The position numbers and the translations under genes are program-made. The notes beneath the pieces are model-generated. The model ran no database searches, was not told the origin of the DNA, and was given only the letters and a program-made list of their open reading frames with translations. A stretch of 64,000 nt of DNA from Gracilibacillus kekensis (GTDB taxonomy: Bacteria; Bacillota; Bacilli; Bacillales; Amphibacillaceae): contig NZ_FRCZ01000003.1 of assembly GCF_900143085.1 (NCBI RefSeq), positions 417,818 through 481,817 of the forward strand, written 5' to 3'. Shown in pieces: positions 1 through 8,966 of this stretch (its first letter is position 1; each line of letters starts with the position of its first letter).

Positions 1-245
1 ACTTTGGAGAAGGGGCAGTGGTTCCTTCATTAGATACAATCGGTGAAGAAGGTCCATATGCAGGATACACTCGTCCGGTATTCACTTATTTAAATAAGGC
101 ACACGCTCAAGAAAAACCACAAGTTTATGATTATGCAGTATACTTGGCTGAAAGTATCAATGAATTTGCAGGTGAAACAGGATTTGCTCCTATTCCAGAA
201 GAAGAAAGAGAAGCAATGCTAGAAGAAGTTCAAGCATTAAAATAA
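1..245 (+). CDS. pstS: PstS phosphate-binding protein, C-terminal fragment
   Basis: The frame is open from the left window edge and stops at 243-245, leaving about 80 residues of a protein whose start lies outside. The fragment fits the C-terminal lobe of a periplasmic-type phosphate-binding protein (residues such as GPYAGYTRPVF and a helical tail). Identification rests mainly on context: pstC, pstA and pstB follow on the same strand. PstS is expected to be a lipoprotein that delivers phosphate to the PstCAB transporter. A stem-loop separates it from pstC. Confidence 0.8.
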   Translation, partial: FGEGAVVPSLDTIGEEGPYAGYTRPVFTYLNKAHAQEKPQVYDYAVYLAESINEFAGETGFAPIPEEEREAMLEEVQALK

Positions 246-275
246 GACAAACAGTTAATGCAGATCATTAACTCA

Positions 276-310
276 AATAAGATGAGGGTATATCATGCTC
301 TCATCTTATT
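276..310 (+). promoter_or_regulatory. stem-loop between pstS and pstC
   Basis: Perfect 11-base inverted repeat AATAAGATGAG (276-286) and CTCATCTTATT (300-310) with a 13-base loop, and no long T tract after it. In pst operons the binding protein is made in large excess over the membrane subunits. A partial terminator or 3' stabilising hairpin here would give that; this role is inferred. Confidence 0.6.
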
Positions 311-340
311 GTGAGTTTCGACAAAGGGGTGTACTAAAAG

Positions 341-1291
341 ATGGCAACAAACAGCAATCTCAATTCAGGAACGAATGTTAGTGAACTTATTGCTAAAAAC
401 AAAGAGAAGAAAAGCCTCAATAATTATTTTGAGAAAAGTATTCCTGGCATTCTTTTTTTATTAGCTTCCATAACTGTACTCACTACTATAGGAATTCTCT
501 ATACACTGGTAAGTCAAGCAGTCCAATTTTTTATGGAAGTTCCAATTCTAGATTTTTTTACAGGTACAGAACTAAATCCACTTAGTCAAAATCCTGAATT
601 TGGTATATTACCATTATTAAATGGGACCATTATTTCTTCATTAATTGCAATTCTAGTTGCTGGTCCAATCGGATTAATGTCAGCAATATATTTAAGTGAG
701 TATGCAACAGATAAAGTAAGAAAAGTATTAAAGCCATTACTCGAAATTTTAGCAGGTATTCCTACCATTGTTTATGGTTTCTTTGCATTCACTTTTGTAA
801 CACCTTTAATTCGCTATTTATGGCCGGGTGTTGAGGCTACGAATATATTAAGTCCAGGTATTGTAATGGGTGTAATGATTATTCCGATGATTGCTTCATT
901 ATCTGAGGATGCAATGAATTCTGTTCCAAATGGAATGCGGGAAGGTTCATTAGCAATGGGAACTACTAAATTAGAGACAACGATTAAAGTAGTTATACCA
1001 GCAGCATTTTCAGGAATTATGGCTTCTTTTGTACTCGGAATTTCACGTGCAATTGGAGAAACAATGATCGTAACTATCGCAAGTGGAAGTTCTAAAAACT
1101 TTACGTTTGATATCAGAGAATCGATGCAGACAATGACTGCTTTTATAGTAGAGGTTTCTGGTGGTGAAGCACCTGCTGGATCTACTTTACATTATAGTTT
1201 ATATGCAGTTGCCTTAACATTGTTTGTCTTTACCTTAATTATGAATTTACTTGCGAAATATGTCTCTCGTAAATTTAGGGAGGAATATTAA
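341..1291 (+). CDS. pstC: phosphate ABC transporter permease PstC
   Basis: 316-residue integral membrane protein, one of two permeases forming the phosphate channel of the PstSCAB importer. A hydrophilic N-terminus of about 35 residues precedes a first membrane helix (about 36-60). Several more helices follow, with the ABC-permease cytoplasmic loop around EGSLAMGTTKLETT and a following ISRAIGET segment, typical of the PstC/PstA pair. Start ATG 341 has an AAAGGGGTG ribosome site. pstA begins on the base after its stop codon, so the two are translationally coupled. Expected to be phosphate-starvation induced through PhoPR; its promoter lies left of the window. Confidence 0.95.
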   Translation: MATNSNLNSGTNVSELIAKNKEKKSLNNYFEKSIPGILFLLASITVLTTIGILYTLVSQAVQFFMEVPILDFFTGTELNPLSQNPEFGILPLLNGTIISSLIAILVAGPIGLMSAIYLSEYATDKVRKVLKPLLEILAGIPTIVYGFFAFTFVTPLIRYLWPGVEATNILSPGIVMGVMIIPMIASLSEDAMNSVPNGMREGSLAMGTTKLETTIKVVIPAAFSGIMASFVLGISRAIGETMIVTIASGSSKNFTFDIRESMQTMTAFIVEVSGGEAPAGSTLHYSLYAVALTLFVFTLIMNLLAKYVSRKFREEY

Positions 1292-2176
1292 ATGGAAAAA
1301 TTAGAAGCACTACATTTAAATAACAAGATTGATGCTAGGGTTCGGAAAAATAGTATATGGAAATCTATTTTCTTTCTTTCCACTTTATTTGGGTTGGTGG
1401 TTCTAGCTGTTCTAATCATTCGAGTGTTATTTCAAGGAATGAGTTGGATCGACATTGACTTTATAGTTGGAAGGTTATCCACCACAGCTGAAAACGCAGG
1501 TATAATGGGTGCAATTTTAGGTACTTTATGGGTTATGGTCGTTGTTATTCCAGTTACACTTATCATTGGGGTAGGAACCGCGATTTTTTTAGAACTTTAT
1601 TCAAAAAAAGGAAGGTTTCAATCTATTATAGAAACGAATATATCTAACCTTGCAGGTGTTCCTTCCATCGTTTATGGATTATTGGGCTTAACTGTATTTG
1701 TGCGATTAGCTGATTTAGGAAATGTTGTTTTAGCTGGAGGTTTAACTTTGGCATTATTAGTGTTACCAATTCTTATCGTTTCTGCTCAAGAGGCATTAAG
1801 AGCTGTGCCTGGGCATCTTTCTGAAGCATCTTATGGAATGGGAGCTACTAAGTGGCAAACCATTCGACGTATCATTCTTCCTGCTGCAATACCTAGTATT
1901 TTAACTGGAGCAATCCTCGCACTCTCGCGTGCAATTGGGGAGACAGCACCTTTAACAGTATTAGGCATTCCTGCATTGTTGATACCTTTTCCGGAAGGCT
2001 TATTTGATACATTTACAGCATTACCAATGCAGATTTATTATTGGACGATTGATTCATCGTTAGTTGCTGAATATGCTAATCTCGCAGCAGCAACCATTAT
2101 TATATTGCTAATAATTCTATTTTTACTTAATTCTGTAGCAATATTCATTCGAAACAAATACCAACATCGATATTAA
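1292..2176 (+). CDS. pstA: phosphate ABC transporter permease PstA
   Basis: 294-residue second permease of the phosphate importer, with about six hydrophobic segments. It carries the EAA-type loop ([14 protein letters not shown]) followed by [11 protein letters not shown], which contacts the PstB ATPase. ATG 1292 follows the pstC stop directly, and its AGGGAGG ribosome site lies inside the pstC coding end, so expression is coupled to PstC. Length and motifs are normal for the family. It works with PstS outside the cell and PstB on the cytoplasmic face. Confidence 0.95.
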   Translation: MEKLEALHLNNKIDARVRKNSIWKSIFFLSTLFGLVVLAVLIIRVLFQGMSWIDIDFIVGRLSTTAENAGIMGAILGTLWVMVVVIPVTLIIGVGTAIFLELYSKKGRFQSIIETNISNLAGVPSIVYGLLGLTVFVRLADLGNVVLAGGLTLALLVLPILIVSAQEALRAVPGHLSEASYGMGATKWQTIRRIILPAAIPSILTGAILALSRAIGETAPLTVLGIPALLIPFPEGLFDTFTALPMQIYYWTIDSSLVAEYANLAAATIIILLIILFLLNSVAIFIRNKYQHRY

Positions 2177-2235
2177 ATAAGAAAAAATTGGACTATGGGT
2201 TATCAAGAAAAGCAATTTTGTTGAGGAGTGGAATA

Positions 2236-3078
2236 ATGAGTACATTAACAGAAAATAAAATTAACATCAATGTAAACGATACGGTTCAAACGAATGAAAG
2301 TCAGGAGCAAATCGAGAGCAAAAGTTCGGTAATTTATAATACTCAGAATTTAGATTTATGGTATACAAAGACACACGCACTAAAGAATATAAATTTAGAA
2401 ATTCGTGAAAATGAAGTAACAGCAATTATTGGTCCTTCAGGCTGTGGAAAATCAACTTATATAAAAACGTTAAACAGAATGGTAGAATTGGTTCCGGGAG
2501 TAAGTACAACAGGTGCAATATCATACAAAGGAAAAAATATTTTAGATAAATCTATAAAGGTGGAGGATTTAAGAACACAGGTAGGAATGGTTTTTCAAAA
2601 ACCAAATCCGTTTCCTAAGTCTATCTATGAAAATGTAGCTTATGGTCCTAAGGTACATGGTATAAAAAAGAAGGCTATACTAGATGAAATTGTAGAAAAA
2701 AGTCTACGTGGGGCCGCTATTTGGGATGAAGTGAAAGATCGTCTTAATCAGAATGCTTATGGACTATCTGGTGGGCAGCAGCAAAGAATTTGTATTGCTA
2801 GATGTTTAGCAATTGAACCAGATGTGCTGTTAATGGATGAACCCACTTCTGCTTTGGATCCAATTTCTACATTAAAAATAGAAGAATTAATTAAAGAATT
2901 AAAGAAAAATTACACAATAATTATTGTTACTCATAACATGCAGCAAGCTGCGCGTATCTCGGATAGAACTGTATTTATGCTGAATGGAGAAGTAGTAGAA
3001 TTTTCTGAAACGAATCAATTATTTTCTAATCCGAAAGACCAACGTACGGAAGATTATATAACAGGTAGATTTGGATAA
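2236..3078 (+). CDS. pstB: phosphate ABC transporter ATPase PstB
   Basis: 280-residue ATP-binding subunit driving phosphate import. Walker [10 protein letters not shown] lies at about 66-74, the signature LSGGQQQR near 195, Walker [13 protein letters not shown] next, and the switch histidine in IVTHNM. The N-terminal 30 residues are a polar extension absent from compact PstB proteins. ATG 2236 is preferred over an in-frame ATG at 2188 because GAGGAG lies 8 bases upstream of it. Only one pstB is present, unlike B. subtilis, which has two (pstBA and pstBB). Confidence 0.95.
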   Translation: MSTLTENKININVNDTVQTNESQEQIESKSSVIYNTQNLDLWYTKTHALKNINLEIRENEVTAIIGPSGCGKSTYIKTLNRMVELVPGVSTTGAISYKGKNILDKSIKVEDLRTQVGMVFQKPNPFPKSIYENVAYGPKVHGIKKKAILDEIVEKSLRGAAIWDEVKDRLNQNAYGLSGGQQQRICIARCLAIEPDVLLMDEPTSALDPISTLKIEELIKELKKNYTIIIVTHNMQQAARISDRTVFMLNGEVVEFSETNQLFSNPKDQRTEDYITGRFG

Positions 3079-3090
3079 ATTACTGGACAC

Positions 3091-3111
3091 GAAGTGAGAG
3101 CGTCTCACTTC
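3091..3111 (+). terminator. hairpin after pstB
   Basis: GAAGTGAGA and TCTCACTTC form a 9-bp stem with a 3-base loop shortly after the pstB stop. It lacks a clear T run, so it may be a processing or weak termination hairpin rather than a full intrinsic terminator. Confidence 0.4.
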
Positions 3112-3445
3112 TATGACAGAAGTAACCTTTCGTCTACATGAGCAATACTGCGGTAAGTTCCTGCCCTAAATGAATGACGATTCGGTTTCTTTTTACCTTG
3201 AATATTTTACGCAAGGGAGAATTTAGCTTAGTTTACACATTTTTTCCATGCTTTAATTTATTCGATCAATTAGCATAGTTTGCCGAAAGTCAATACATCT
3301 CCACCTTACCGTTGAGTTATCGGAAGATGAAGACTTCTTGGCTAATAACGTTAAATTAAAATGCTAGAAAGTACATTTTTATGTATTTTCTGGCAGAATT
3401 ATTATATGTATATATAAATAGGGGATTTAAGGAAGGAAGAGTAGG
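3112..3445 (+). other. pstB-phoU gap with one stem-loop
   Basis: A gap of about 330 bases without a convincing gene. Near its end is an imperfect inverted repeat, TGCTAGAAAGTACA (3362-3375) with TGTATTTTCTGGCA (3382-3395), pairing over 14 positions with two mismatches or wobbles. phoU starts about 50 bases later after an AT-rich stretch. The gap suggests that phoU may have its own transcript, but I cannot point to a confident promoter. Confidence 0.4.
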
Positions 3446-4105
3446 ATGGTAGGAAGAGAAATATTTCATCGAGAAGTACAACAAGTCGAACAATTGATTG
3501 TTCAATTGGCAAGGAGCACAAAGGATCAATTAACTTCTGCTGTTAAAACTCTTTATAATTCAGATGTAAAAAAAGCAGAGGAAATTATAAAAAAAGATGC
3601 AGAGTTAGATCAATTAGATTTCAAAATAAATGAGGAAGCAATTTTTTTAATTGCCCGTCAACAACCTGTTGCAACAGATTTAAGACGATTGGTTGTCGCA
3701 CTACGAATTTCGACTGATTTAGAAAGAATGGCAGATAATGCGAAAAACATTGCTAAGTCAACCATTCACCTTGGTTCTGAGCATGGAATTCTTGTTCATT
3801 CGTCTATTGATGAAATGAAGCATATAGCTGTTGAGATGATTGATCTTGCAATAAAAGCATATGAAAATGAAGATATTACATTAGCTAGAAAATTATCTGA
3901 GTTAGACGATATAATTGATAATATGTATTCAACTATGCTTAGAGAGTTATTGGAAGAAACGGCTACTAATCCACAAAAAATACAACATATTATGCAAATG
4001 GCTTTTAGTGGCAGGTATGTGGAACGAATAGGTGATCATGCTACAAATATAGGAGAAGATGTAACATACCTTGTCAAAGGAGAATCAACGGATCTAAATA
4101 ATTAA
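3446..4105 (+). CDS. phoU: phosphate signalling protein PhoU
   Basis: 219-residue all-helical cytoplasmic protein made of two similar three-helix bundles. The repeated metal-binding signature is visible twice: DLERMADNAKNIAK near residues 92-105 and VERIGDHATNIGED near 192-205. PhoU couples the state of the Pst transporter to phosphate-dependent signalling and limits phosphate uptake. ATG 3446 follows an AAGGAAGAG ribosome site. Position just after pstSCAB is standard in many bacteria, although the 367-base gap and the hairpin before it suggest partly separate expression. Confidence 0.95.
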   Translation: MVGREIFHREVQQVEQLIVQLARSTKDQLTSAVKTLYNSDVKKAEEIIKKDAELDQLDFKINEEAIFLIARQQPVATDLRRLVVALRISTDLERMADNAKNIAKSTIHLGSEHGILVHSSIDEMKHIAVEMIDLAIKAYENEDITLARKLSELDDIIDNMYSTMLRELLEETATNPQKIQHIMQMAFSGRYVERIGDHATNIGEDVTYLVKGESTDLNN

Positions 4106-4110
4106 GATAC

Positions 4111-4146
4111 AAAAAAGGAGTAGTTCTTGACTACTCCTGATTTTGT
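4111..4146. terminator. bidirectional terminator between phoU and yqzC
   Basis: AGGAGTAGT (4116-4124) and ACTACTCCT (4130-4138) form a 9-bp stem with a 5-base loop. An A run on the left and a T-rich run on the right let it serve both converging genes. It overlaps the last codons of the minus-strand gene. Confidence 0.75.
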
Positions 4147-4613
4147 CTTGTTAAAGTATTTGCAATTTCTTCAGCTGACATAGTTTCATTTAAGGTAAAC
4201 TCCCCAATTTGAACATACCGACTTAAGCTATTCTCCTCCAGATAATTAAGAAAATTCTCTTCATCTGCGATTAGTTTGTTTTCGACGAGAAGATCAACTA
4301 TATCTGGCATTGTCATTCCAGCTTCAATTTCAATAGAAACATGTTCGGGCTCTTGTTCCTCAGCAGTTTCATTTGCTTGTTCTGAATGAGTAGCATTATT
4401 TTTTAACTCATCTATCTGTTCATTCAACTCATTCATCTTTGCATTCATATCTTCTTCAAATACATAGTAACCTTCATTTTCAATTTGCTGAATTGAATCT
4501 TCTAGTGTAGGTGATGATACCGTAACGCTAGGTTTATCAATGAAATAAACAGCACCAATAATAATAGTTGCTGCAAATAATCCAAGTGAAAAAGCCCTAA
4601 TGAATTGCTTCAA
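4131..4613 (-). CDS. yqzC: membrane-anchored protein with MltG-like N-terminal module (YqzC-like)
   Basis: 160 residues. A single membrane helix at about 5-25 is followed by a Glu/Asn-rich, probably coiled segment (about 40-85). The C-terminal 65-residue domain (IEAGMTMPDIVDLL then GEFTLNETMSAEEIANTL) resembles the small LysM-like domain found just after the membrane helix in MltG/YceG lytic transglycosylases. The catalytic YceG domain is absent, so this is unlikely to be an enzyme. The same position beside yqzD and rpmG holds yqzC in B. subtilis. It probably sits outside the membrane; function is unknown. Confidence 0.6.
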   Translation of the reverse strand: MKQFIRAFSLGLFAATIIIGAVYFIDKPSVTVSSPTLEDSIQQIENEGYYVFEEDMNAKMNELNEQIDELKNNATHSEQANETAEEQEPEHVSIEIEAGMTMPDIVDLLVENKLIADEENFLNYLEENSLSRYVQIGEFTLNETMSAEEIANTLTRQNQE

Positions 4614-4637
4614 TGTAATCCCTCATTTTTTACTAGA

Positions 4638-4988
4638 TTAAAATTGTTTAATAATTGAAATAACATCATATTCATTCATATTTACTTGTTCAGCTATGTA
4701 ATCCGTTTCATAACCTTGATTATATAATTCTTTTATTCTCTTCAGTATAGTTGTTTGTTGGGAAGCATTCGTACTCGGATGGATGGATTGTTGAATAGAC
4801 ATATCGTCCATCAATAATTCTTCTTCAAGCACACTAATTTTTTTCTTTAATTGATATGTTTCCTGTAATGAAGAAATCGAGAACTGTTCGAATTGATCTT
4901 CTATCTGCTTAAATTTATCCTGCATAAAAAATGATGCAATCCATAGAATAAGTGCAATAATAATTAAAGTACATACGGCGTATAACAT
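4638..4988 (-). CDS. yqzD: small membrane-anchored coiled-coil protein (YqzD-like)
   Basis: 116 residues. An N-terminal membrane helix (about 2-20) is followed by a charged heptad-like region ([12 protein letters not shown] through [11 protein letters not shown]). The C-terminal segment ([33 protein letters not shown]) looks like a small helix-turn-helix of the kind that counts on DxIA-type repeats. The start at 4988 is chosen for its AGGAGG site 6 bases upstream; the longer frame to 5021 has no such site. It is likely cotranscribed with the MltG-like gene 24 bases downstream. No function is known to me. Confidence 0.6.
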   Translation of the reverse strand: MLYAVCTLIIIALILWIASFFMQDKFKQIEDQFEQFSISSLQETYQLKKKISVLEEELLMDDMSIQQSIHPSTNASQQTTILKRIKELYNQGYETDYIAEQVNMNEYDVISIIKQF

Positions 4989-5062
4989 GACGTTCCTCCT
5001 AATCAAAACCAATTTCCACATATATAGTTATACCATATTTAACATTACAATAAAACATATAC

Positions 5063-5091
5063 TTGAAATTTGCGTTGGTATTTGCTATTAT
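5063..5091 (+). promoter_or_regulatory. sigma-A-type promoter of rpmG
   Basis: TTGAAA (5063-5068), 17-base spacer, TATTAT (5086-5091), about 60 bases upstream of the rpmG start. The match and spacing are good for the vegetative sigma factor. Confidence 0.6.
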
Positions 5092-5150
5092 ATTTTAGGT
5101 AGTGATTCGATAATAAAAGAAGATGTATGATTTAGTTTGGAGGGAAAACC

Positions 5151-5300
5151 ATGCGCGTTAACATTACTTTAGCTTGTACAGAAACAGGTGACCGTAATTA
5201 TATTACGACTAAAAATAAACGTACAAATCCTGAACGTATGGAGCTTAAAAAATATAGCCCACGTTTAAAAAAACATACGTTACACCGTGAAACAAAATAA
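5151..5300 (+). CDS. rpmG: 50S ribosomal protein L33, cysteine-poor (zinc-free) form
   Basis: 49 residues, starting [17 protein letters not shown] and ending LHRETK, a full-length L33 of the large ribosomal subunit. Zinc-binding L33 carries two CxxC pairs. Here the first pair is reduced to ACTETG and the second is replaced by YSPR, leaving a single cysteine, so the protein should not hold zinc. Such C-minus paralogs usually back up a zinc-binding form under zinc limitation. ATG 5151 has a GGAGGG ribosome site and a promoter 60 bases upstream. A strong terminator follows at once, so it is monocistronic. Confidence 0.95.
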   Translation: MRVNITLACTETGDRNYITTKNKRTNPERMELKKYSPRLKKHTLHRETK

Positions 5301-5308
5301 TGAAACAA

Positions 5309-5347
5309 AAAACTCTTACCACACATCTAATGGTAAGAGTTTTTTAT
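5309..5347 (+). terminator. rpmG intrinsic terminator
   Basis: AACTCTTACCA and TGGTAAGAGTT pair around a short loop and are followed by a run of T residues, 10 bases after the rpmG stop codon. Confidence 0.9.
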
Positions 5348-5446
5348 TATCCGATGTGCTCGCTACATTCCATTAACACGAGCACAAATTTAACATTTAC
5401 TCAAGTAAATTTATCTTTTGGTAATAATAAATTTGGTGAGGTTTAG

Positions 5447-6022
5447 GTGATTAATAAAATGGAGAAACAGCAATTGAGGAAGGAAATATTGTTAAAATGG
5501 AAAAATTCATCAAAAAGAATGGAGATACAACATTCAATTTATAAGAGACTATTCCATCTGAATATTTGGGAAAATGCCAATATTATTGGACTGACTCATT
5601 CAAAAGATACAGAATGGGATACGACCCGTCTTATTGAAAAAGCATGGGATCAAAAAAAGACGATAACCATCCCAAAAAGTAACTCTGACACTAATACAAT
5701 GAAGTTTTATCAATATGCTCCTGGTGATAGGCTAGAGATTACTAGGAAAAATATAAAAGAACCTATTGAGAGCTCTAACAAGTTTGTAGAGAAAGATAGA
5801 CATGACTTAATCATTGTGCCTGGAGTAGCTTTTAGTAAGGACGGATATAGAATCGGTTATGGAGGAGGTTATTACGATCGTTACTTAGCTGATTACCTGG
5901 GACCAACACTGTCACTAGCAGCTGATTTTCAAATGCAACCTTTTTTAACTAAAGAATCCCATGACATACCTGTTCAATTCATCGTCACAAATTTCGGTAC
6001 AATTTATTGTCAACATACATAA
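5447..6022 (+). CDS. yqgN: 5-formyltetrahydrofolate cyclo-ligase
   Basis: Up to 191 residues. Catalyses ATP-dependent conversion of 5-formyl-THF to 5,10-methenyl-THF, recycling a storage or inhibitory folate. The family signature RIGYGGGYYDRYL is present near residues 138-150 with the preceding D-LIIVPGVAFS strand. The N-terminal basic segment (KQQLRKEILLKW) fits the nucleotide-binding region. The start is uncertain: GTG 5447 has GGTGAGG 5 bases upstream, and ATG 5459 has AGGTG 9 bases upstream. It is followed by the small YqgO-like gene and gluP as in B. subtilis. Confidence 0.93.
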   Translation: MINKMEKQQLRKEILLKWKNSSKRMEIQHSIYKRLFHLNIWENANIIGLTHSKDTEWDTTRLIEKAWDQKKTITIPKSNSDTNTMKFYQYAPGDRLEITRKNIKEPIESSNKFVEKDRHDLIIVPGVAFSKDGYRIGYGGGYYDRYLADYLGPTLSLAADFQMQPFLTKESHDIPVQFIVTNFGTIYCQHT

Positions 6023-6076
6023 AATCAAAGATGAGAGAGATACTTTAGATAACTAACATTAGGAGGCGTATCTATT

Positions 6077-6253
6077 ATGAAGTTATCTAACGTGTTTTTT
6101 ATCTTTACAGCAATTGTGACGACTATTATAGTGTTTCGTAATTCGTTTATTAATCTGTTACTTAAAATTCCTTTTGTACGAAAAGTCGGGGTTCGGTTCT
6201 CCATGAAAATACCTTATATTCGTAATAAACTGATGGGCTCGATGTTTAAGTAA
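6077..6253 (+). CDS. yqgO: small membrane protein (YqgO-like)
   Basis: 58 residues: ATG 6077 has AGGAGG 10 bases upstream and the stop is at 6251-6253. One hydrophobic helix (about 5-19) is followed by a basic tail rich in Arg and Lys (PFVRKVGVRFSMKIPYIRNK). It occupies the slot between the 5-formyl-THF cyclo-ligase and gluP, where B. subtilis has the small gene yqgO. Function is unknown; equivalence is inferred from position, size and membrane character. Confidence 0.6.
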   Translation: MKLSNVFFIFTAIVTTIIVFRNSFINLLLKIPFVRKVGVRFSMKIPYIRNKLMGSMFK

Positions 6254-6327
6254 TGGCGTAAACTTATTATTATTCTAATGTGAAAGATTCATGGTATCAT
6301 TAGGAAAGTAATAAGGATGGTGCTTAC

Positions 6328-7875
6328 ATGTTTATTAAAAAACAATTTTTGCAAAATAAATTAGTACTCCATTTGATGGAGAAAGAACAATTTGAATTAT
6401 TGTCTCTTCCAAACATTCAAGAAGAATACTTATTATGGAAAAGCAACAATAGAAAAACAGATATTGTTAGAGTCTCTTTAAAGCAATATGACTGGAAAAG
6501 GGATCTTTCTGTTTCTGTGAAAAACATAGAAAAACAAGTAATTCAAAAAATTAAGATTCCATTATTTCAAAAACATATCGCATTTCATCATATATTTTTA
6601 ACAGAATATGAACCAGTTGATAATTGGGAAGCACTAGCTTCTTCAAAAGGACATACTAATAAAAGTGATAAATCATTTGTGTATATAAATGGGGAAAATG
6701 CTGAAGAGATTGACCGATTTGTGGAGCGAAGCAATTTAAGTGGATCTCCAGATTTAGAAGTACCAAACAATATCTTGGAAATAGAATATCACACACAGCT
6801 ATTGAAGCAACGGATCAAGCACGTACATAAAGAAGCAGAAAAGGAAATCCTGGCAATTTTTAATAGAGGAAAACCTCGTCTGTCTTACATGCTTATTGCT
6901 CTCAATGTTATTATTTTCTTTCTGCTCGAATATGCCGGTGGTTCCATGAATCCAGAAGTATTAATCGATTACGGTGCAAAATACAATATAGCCATGATGG
7001 AAGGCGAGTGGTGGAGACTCATAACTTCTATGTTTCTGCACATAGGGTTTTTACACCTTGCTTTAAATATGCTCGCATTATATTTTATCGGTACATTAGT
7101 AGAAAGAATTTATGGAAATATACGGTTTTTTATTATATATTTTTTAGCAGGAACAGCTGGAGGCATGGCCAGTTTTGCTTTGAATCCGAGTATTGCAGCC
7201 GGAGCGTCAGGTACGTTATTTGGATTGTTTGGCGCTTTGTTGTTTTTTGGAGTTAAATACCCTAGAGTTTTTTTCAAAACGATGGGTCTTAATGTTATTT
7301 TTATAGTGTTTCTAAATATAGTGCTTGGATTTTCAGTACAACAGATCGATAACGGTGCTCATATAGGAGGTTTAATTGCTGGTTTTATTGCTTCTGGCAT
7401 CGTTATGTTTCCAAAAAATCAGGCATATATCCATCAAGGTATTGCTATAATTGCATACCTATTTTATGTTCTTGGCTTGTTAGCTTTTGGTTTATCGAAT
7501 GACGAGGTGCAATTCAATGAAACTTTGCAACTTCAGCGAATACAGGAATTATTAGATGATCAAGAATACCAGGCAATCAAAGTGATCGTAAACGAATCAA
7601 TGCCATATGCTGATGACTTTTCTGCAGAATTATTATTTTACCGATCTATTGCTAATATTCGTCAAGAGTCTTTTGATTTAGCGCAAGAAGACTTGGAAAA
7701 AGCGGTAAGTCAAAAACCTGATTTTGAAGAAGCTTGGTATAATCTTGCATTGGTCTACCAGCAAAATGAAAATTATGTAAAAGCATTATCTGCAGCCGAT
7801 AAGTTGCTTGAATTGAATAGTAATAACGAAGAATACAAAAAGCTTTACGATGAAATCCAAAAAAGAGCATCCTAA
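6328..7875 (+). CDS. gluP: rhomboid intramembrane protease GluP
   Basis: 515 residues. A soluble N-terminal domain (1-180) precedes about seven membrane helices. The rhomboid serine is S294 in GASGTLFG and the catalytic histidine is H345 in GAHIGG; the HIGFLHLALNM loop helix is also present. The C-terminal 110 residues contain TPR-like helices (EEAWYNLALVYQQNENYVKAL). This three-part layout matches B. subtilis GluP/YqgP, which cleaves membrane substrates such as the magnesium transporter MgtE together with FtsH. ATG 6328. It is followed by a complex inverted repeat before a convergent gene. Confidence 0.93.
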   Translation: MFIKKQFLQNKLVLHLMEKEQFELLSLPNIQEEYLLWKSNNRKTDIVRVSLKQYDWKRDLSVSVKNIEKQVIQKIKIPLFQKHIAFHHIFLTEYEPVDNWEALASSKGHTNKSDKSFVYINGENAEEIDRFVERSNLSGSPDLEVPNNILEIEYHTQLLKQRIKHVHKEAEKEILAIFNRGKPRLSYMLIALNVIIFFLLEYAGGSMNPEVLIDYGAKYNIAMMEGEWWRLITSMFLHIGFLHLALNMLALYFIGTLVERIYGNIRFFIIYFLAGTAGGMASFALNPSIAAGASGTLFGLFGALLFFGVKYPRVFFKTMGLNVIFIVFLNIVLGFSVQQIDNGAHIGGLIAGFIASGIVMFPKNQAYIHQGIAIIAYLFYVLGLLAFGLSNDEVQFNETLQLQRIQELLDDQEYQAIKVIVNESMPYADDFSAELLFYRSIANIRQESFDLAQEDLEKAVSQKPDFEEAWYNLALVYQQNENYVKALSAADKLLELNSNNEEYKKLYDEIQKRAS

Positions 7876-7905
7876 TTTAAAATCGCGGGATATTTAATTA
7901 TCTTA

Positions 7906-7971
7906 ACAGGATATAATGTTCTCTTCACGGGATAAGTAAACTTATCCTGCCAAGAGAAGTTCATATCCTGT
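7906..7971. repeat. 66-base interrupted stem-loop between convergent genes
   Basis: Two 31-base arms (7906-7936 and 7941-7971) pair with a 4-base loop. Three paired blocks (ACAGGATAT, TTCTCTT, GGATAAG) are separated by two symmetric 4-base internal loops. GGATA appears four times across both strands. No T run follows, so it is not a classical terminator, though it could end transcription from both sides. Confidence 0.6.
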
Positions 7972-7991
7972 GAAGAAGTTTAAATAAATGA

Positions 7992-8861
7992 TTAATTATC
8001 GAGAGATAGTTTTTGGTAAAGTGTCTCTACTTCGTTTCTTTCGTTGGTAAACAATACGATTAAGTGGTCAAGGTTTTTATCAATCAGTATGATAGGCATC
8101 ATTTGATTCTTTGTTTCAGGCTTGTTGGCAACTGGTAAAATATAATTTTTATACAACCCTTCCCAAAGCTGTCCAATAATGCGTTTAGTTTGGTGTAGAG
8201 TCAATCCCTCTATCGGTTGTTTCTCTAGTTGAATAAGATCTATTAATGAATATAACTGGTAATCATTTGAGTTAATGTTCGATACTTTTAACCATTCTTT
8301 CCATACAAATTGAAGTTGTTGATTCGTTGTTCTATCAATAGTTTCTTTCCATTCCTTTTGTAAATGCGAAGACGGCAATCGAAATGATTCTAATGCTGTA
8401 TAAGGAGAATCAATAACATACAAGTGATCTGTTGTCATCTGCTGAACACTTTTTATTTCGTCATTTGGATAATGAGCTTCACCATGATGGAAGGTTATTG
8501 CTTGAAAATGACTGCTATCACTCTCTTCAAATATTACTTCAAGGTTAATATTTTTTTCTTGTTCTTTCCACAATCCTTTAATTCCTTTTAAACGACCATC
8601 CATAAACAATATTGAAATATCTTGTCTTAAATAGATGGGATCATCCAATGTACTATTTGATTCCCACTTGACTTGATATTGATCATTTCCAGTTTCCTGC
8701 AATAAATTCAACTTCGTTTCTGCTGAAGTAAAAGCTATAGAAGAATCTAGAGGGAAATACTTAATCGTTTCTTCAGATCTCTGTTGAGATAGTAATAATA
8801 GTAGTAATACCATCATCATTAGAAGGCAAGTTAAAATATGTAATTTTCGTCTTTTTATCAT
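7992..8861 (-). CDS. membrane-anchored protein of unknown function
   Basis: 289 residues. A basic start (MIKRRKLH) and a strong hydrophobic helix (about 9-25, with a long leucine run) make it an exported, N-terminally anchored protein. The rest is soluble, beta-rich in the first half (repeated short strands such as NLEVIFEE and HFQAITFHHGE) and helical in the second. I recognise no catalytic motif. The absence of a Cys after the helix argues against a lipoprotein. It is divergent from the germination gene at 8967, so a role in spore or envelope biology is possible but unsupported. Confidence 0.6.
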   Translation of the reverse strand: MIKRRKLHILTCLLMMMVLLLLLLSQQRSEETIKYFPLDSSIAFTSAETKLNLLQETGNDQYQVKWESNSTLDDPIYLRQDISILFMDGRLKGIKGLWKEQEKNINLEVIFEESDSSHFQAITFHHGEAHYPNDEIKSVQQMTTDHLYVIDSPYTALESFRLPSSHLQKEWKETIDRTTNQQLQFVWKEWLKVSNINSNDYQLYSLIDLIQLEKQPIEGLTLHQTKRIIGQLWEGLYKNYILPVANKPETKNQMMPIILIDKNLDHLIVLFTNERNEVETLYQKLSLDN

Positions 8862-8966
8862 TAAAACCCCTCATTTATTGCGTTGCTACTTGTCCTAAAT
8901 CTTTCCGCATTAAACCAACTATATTGAGAAGACTAAAAAAAAGTCTTTTAGAAAGAAGGAATAACG

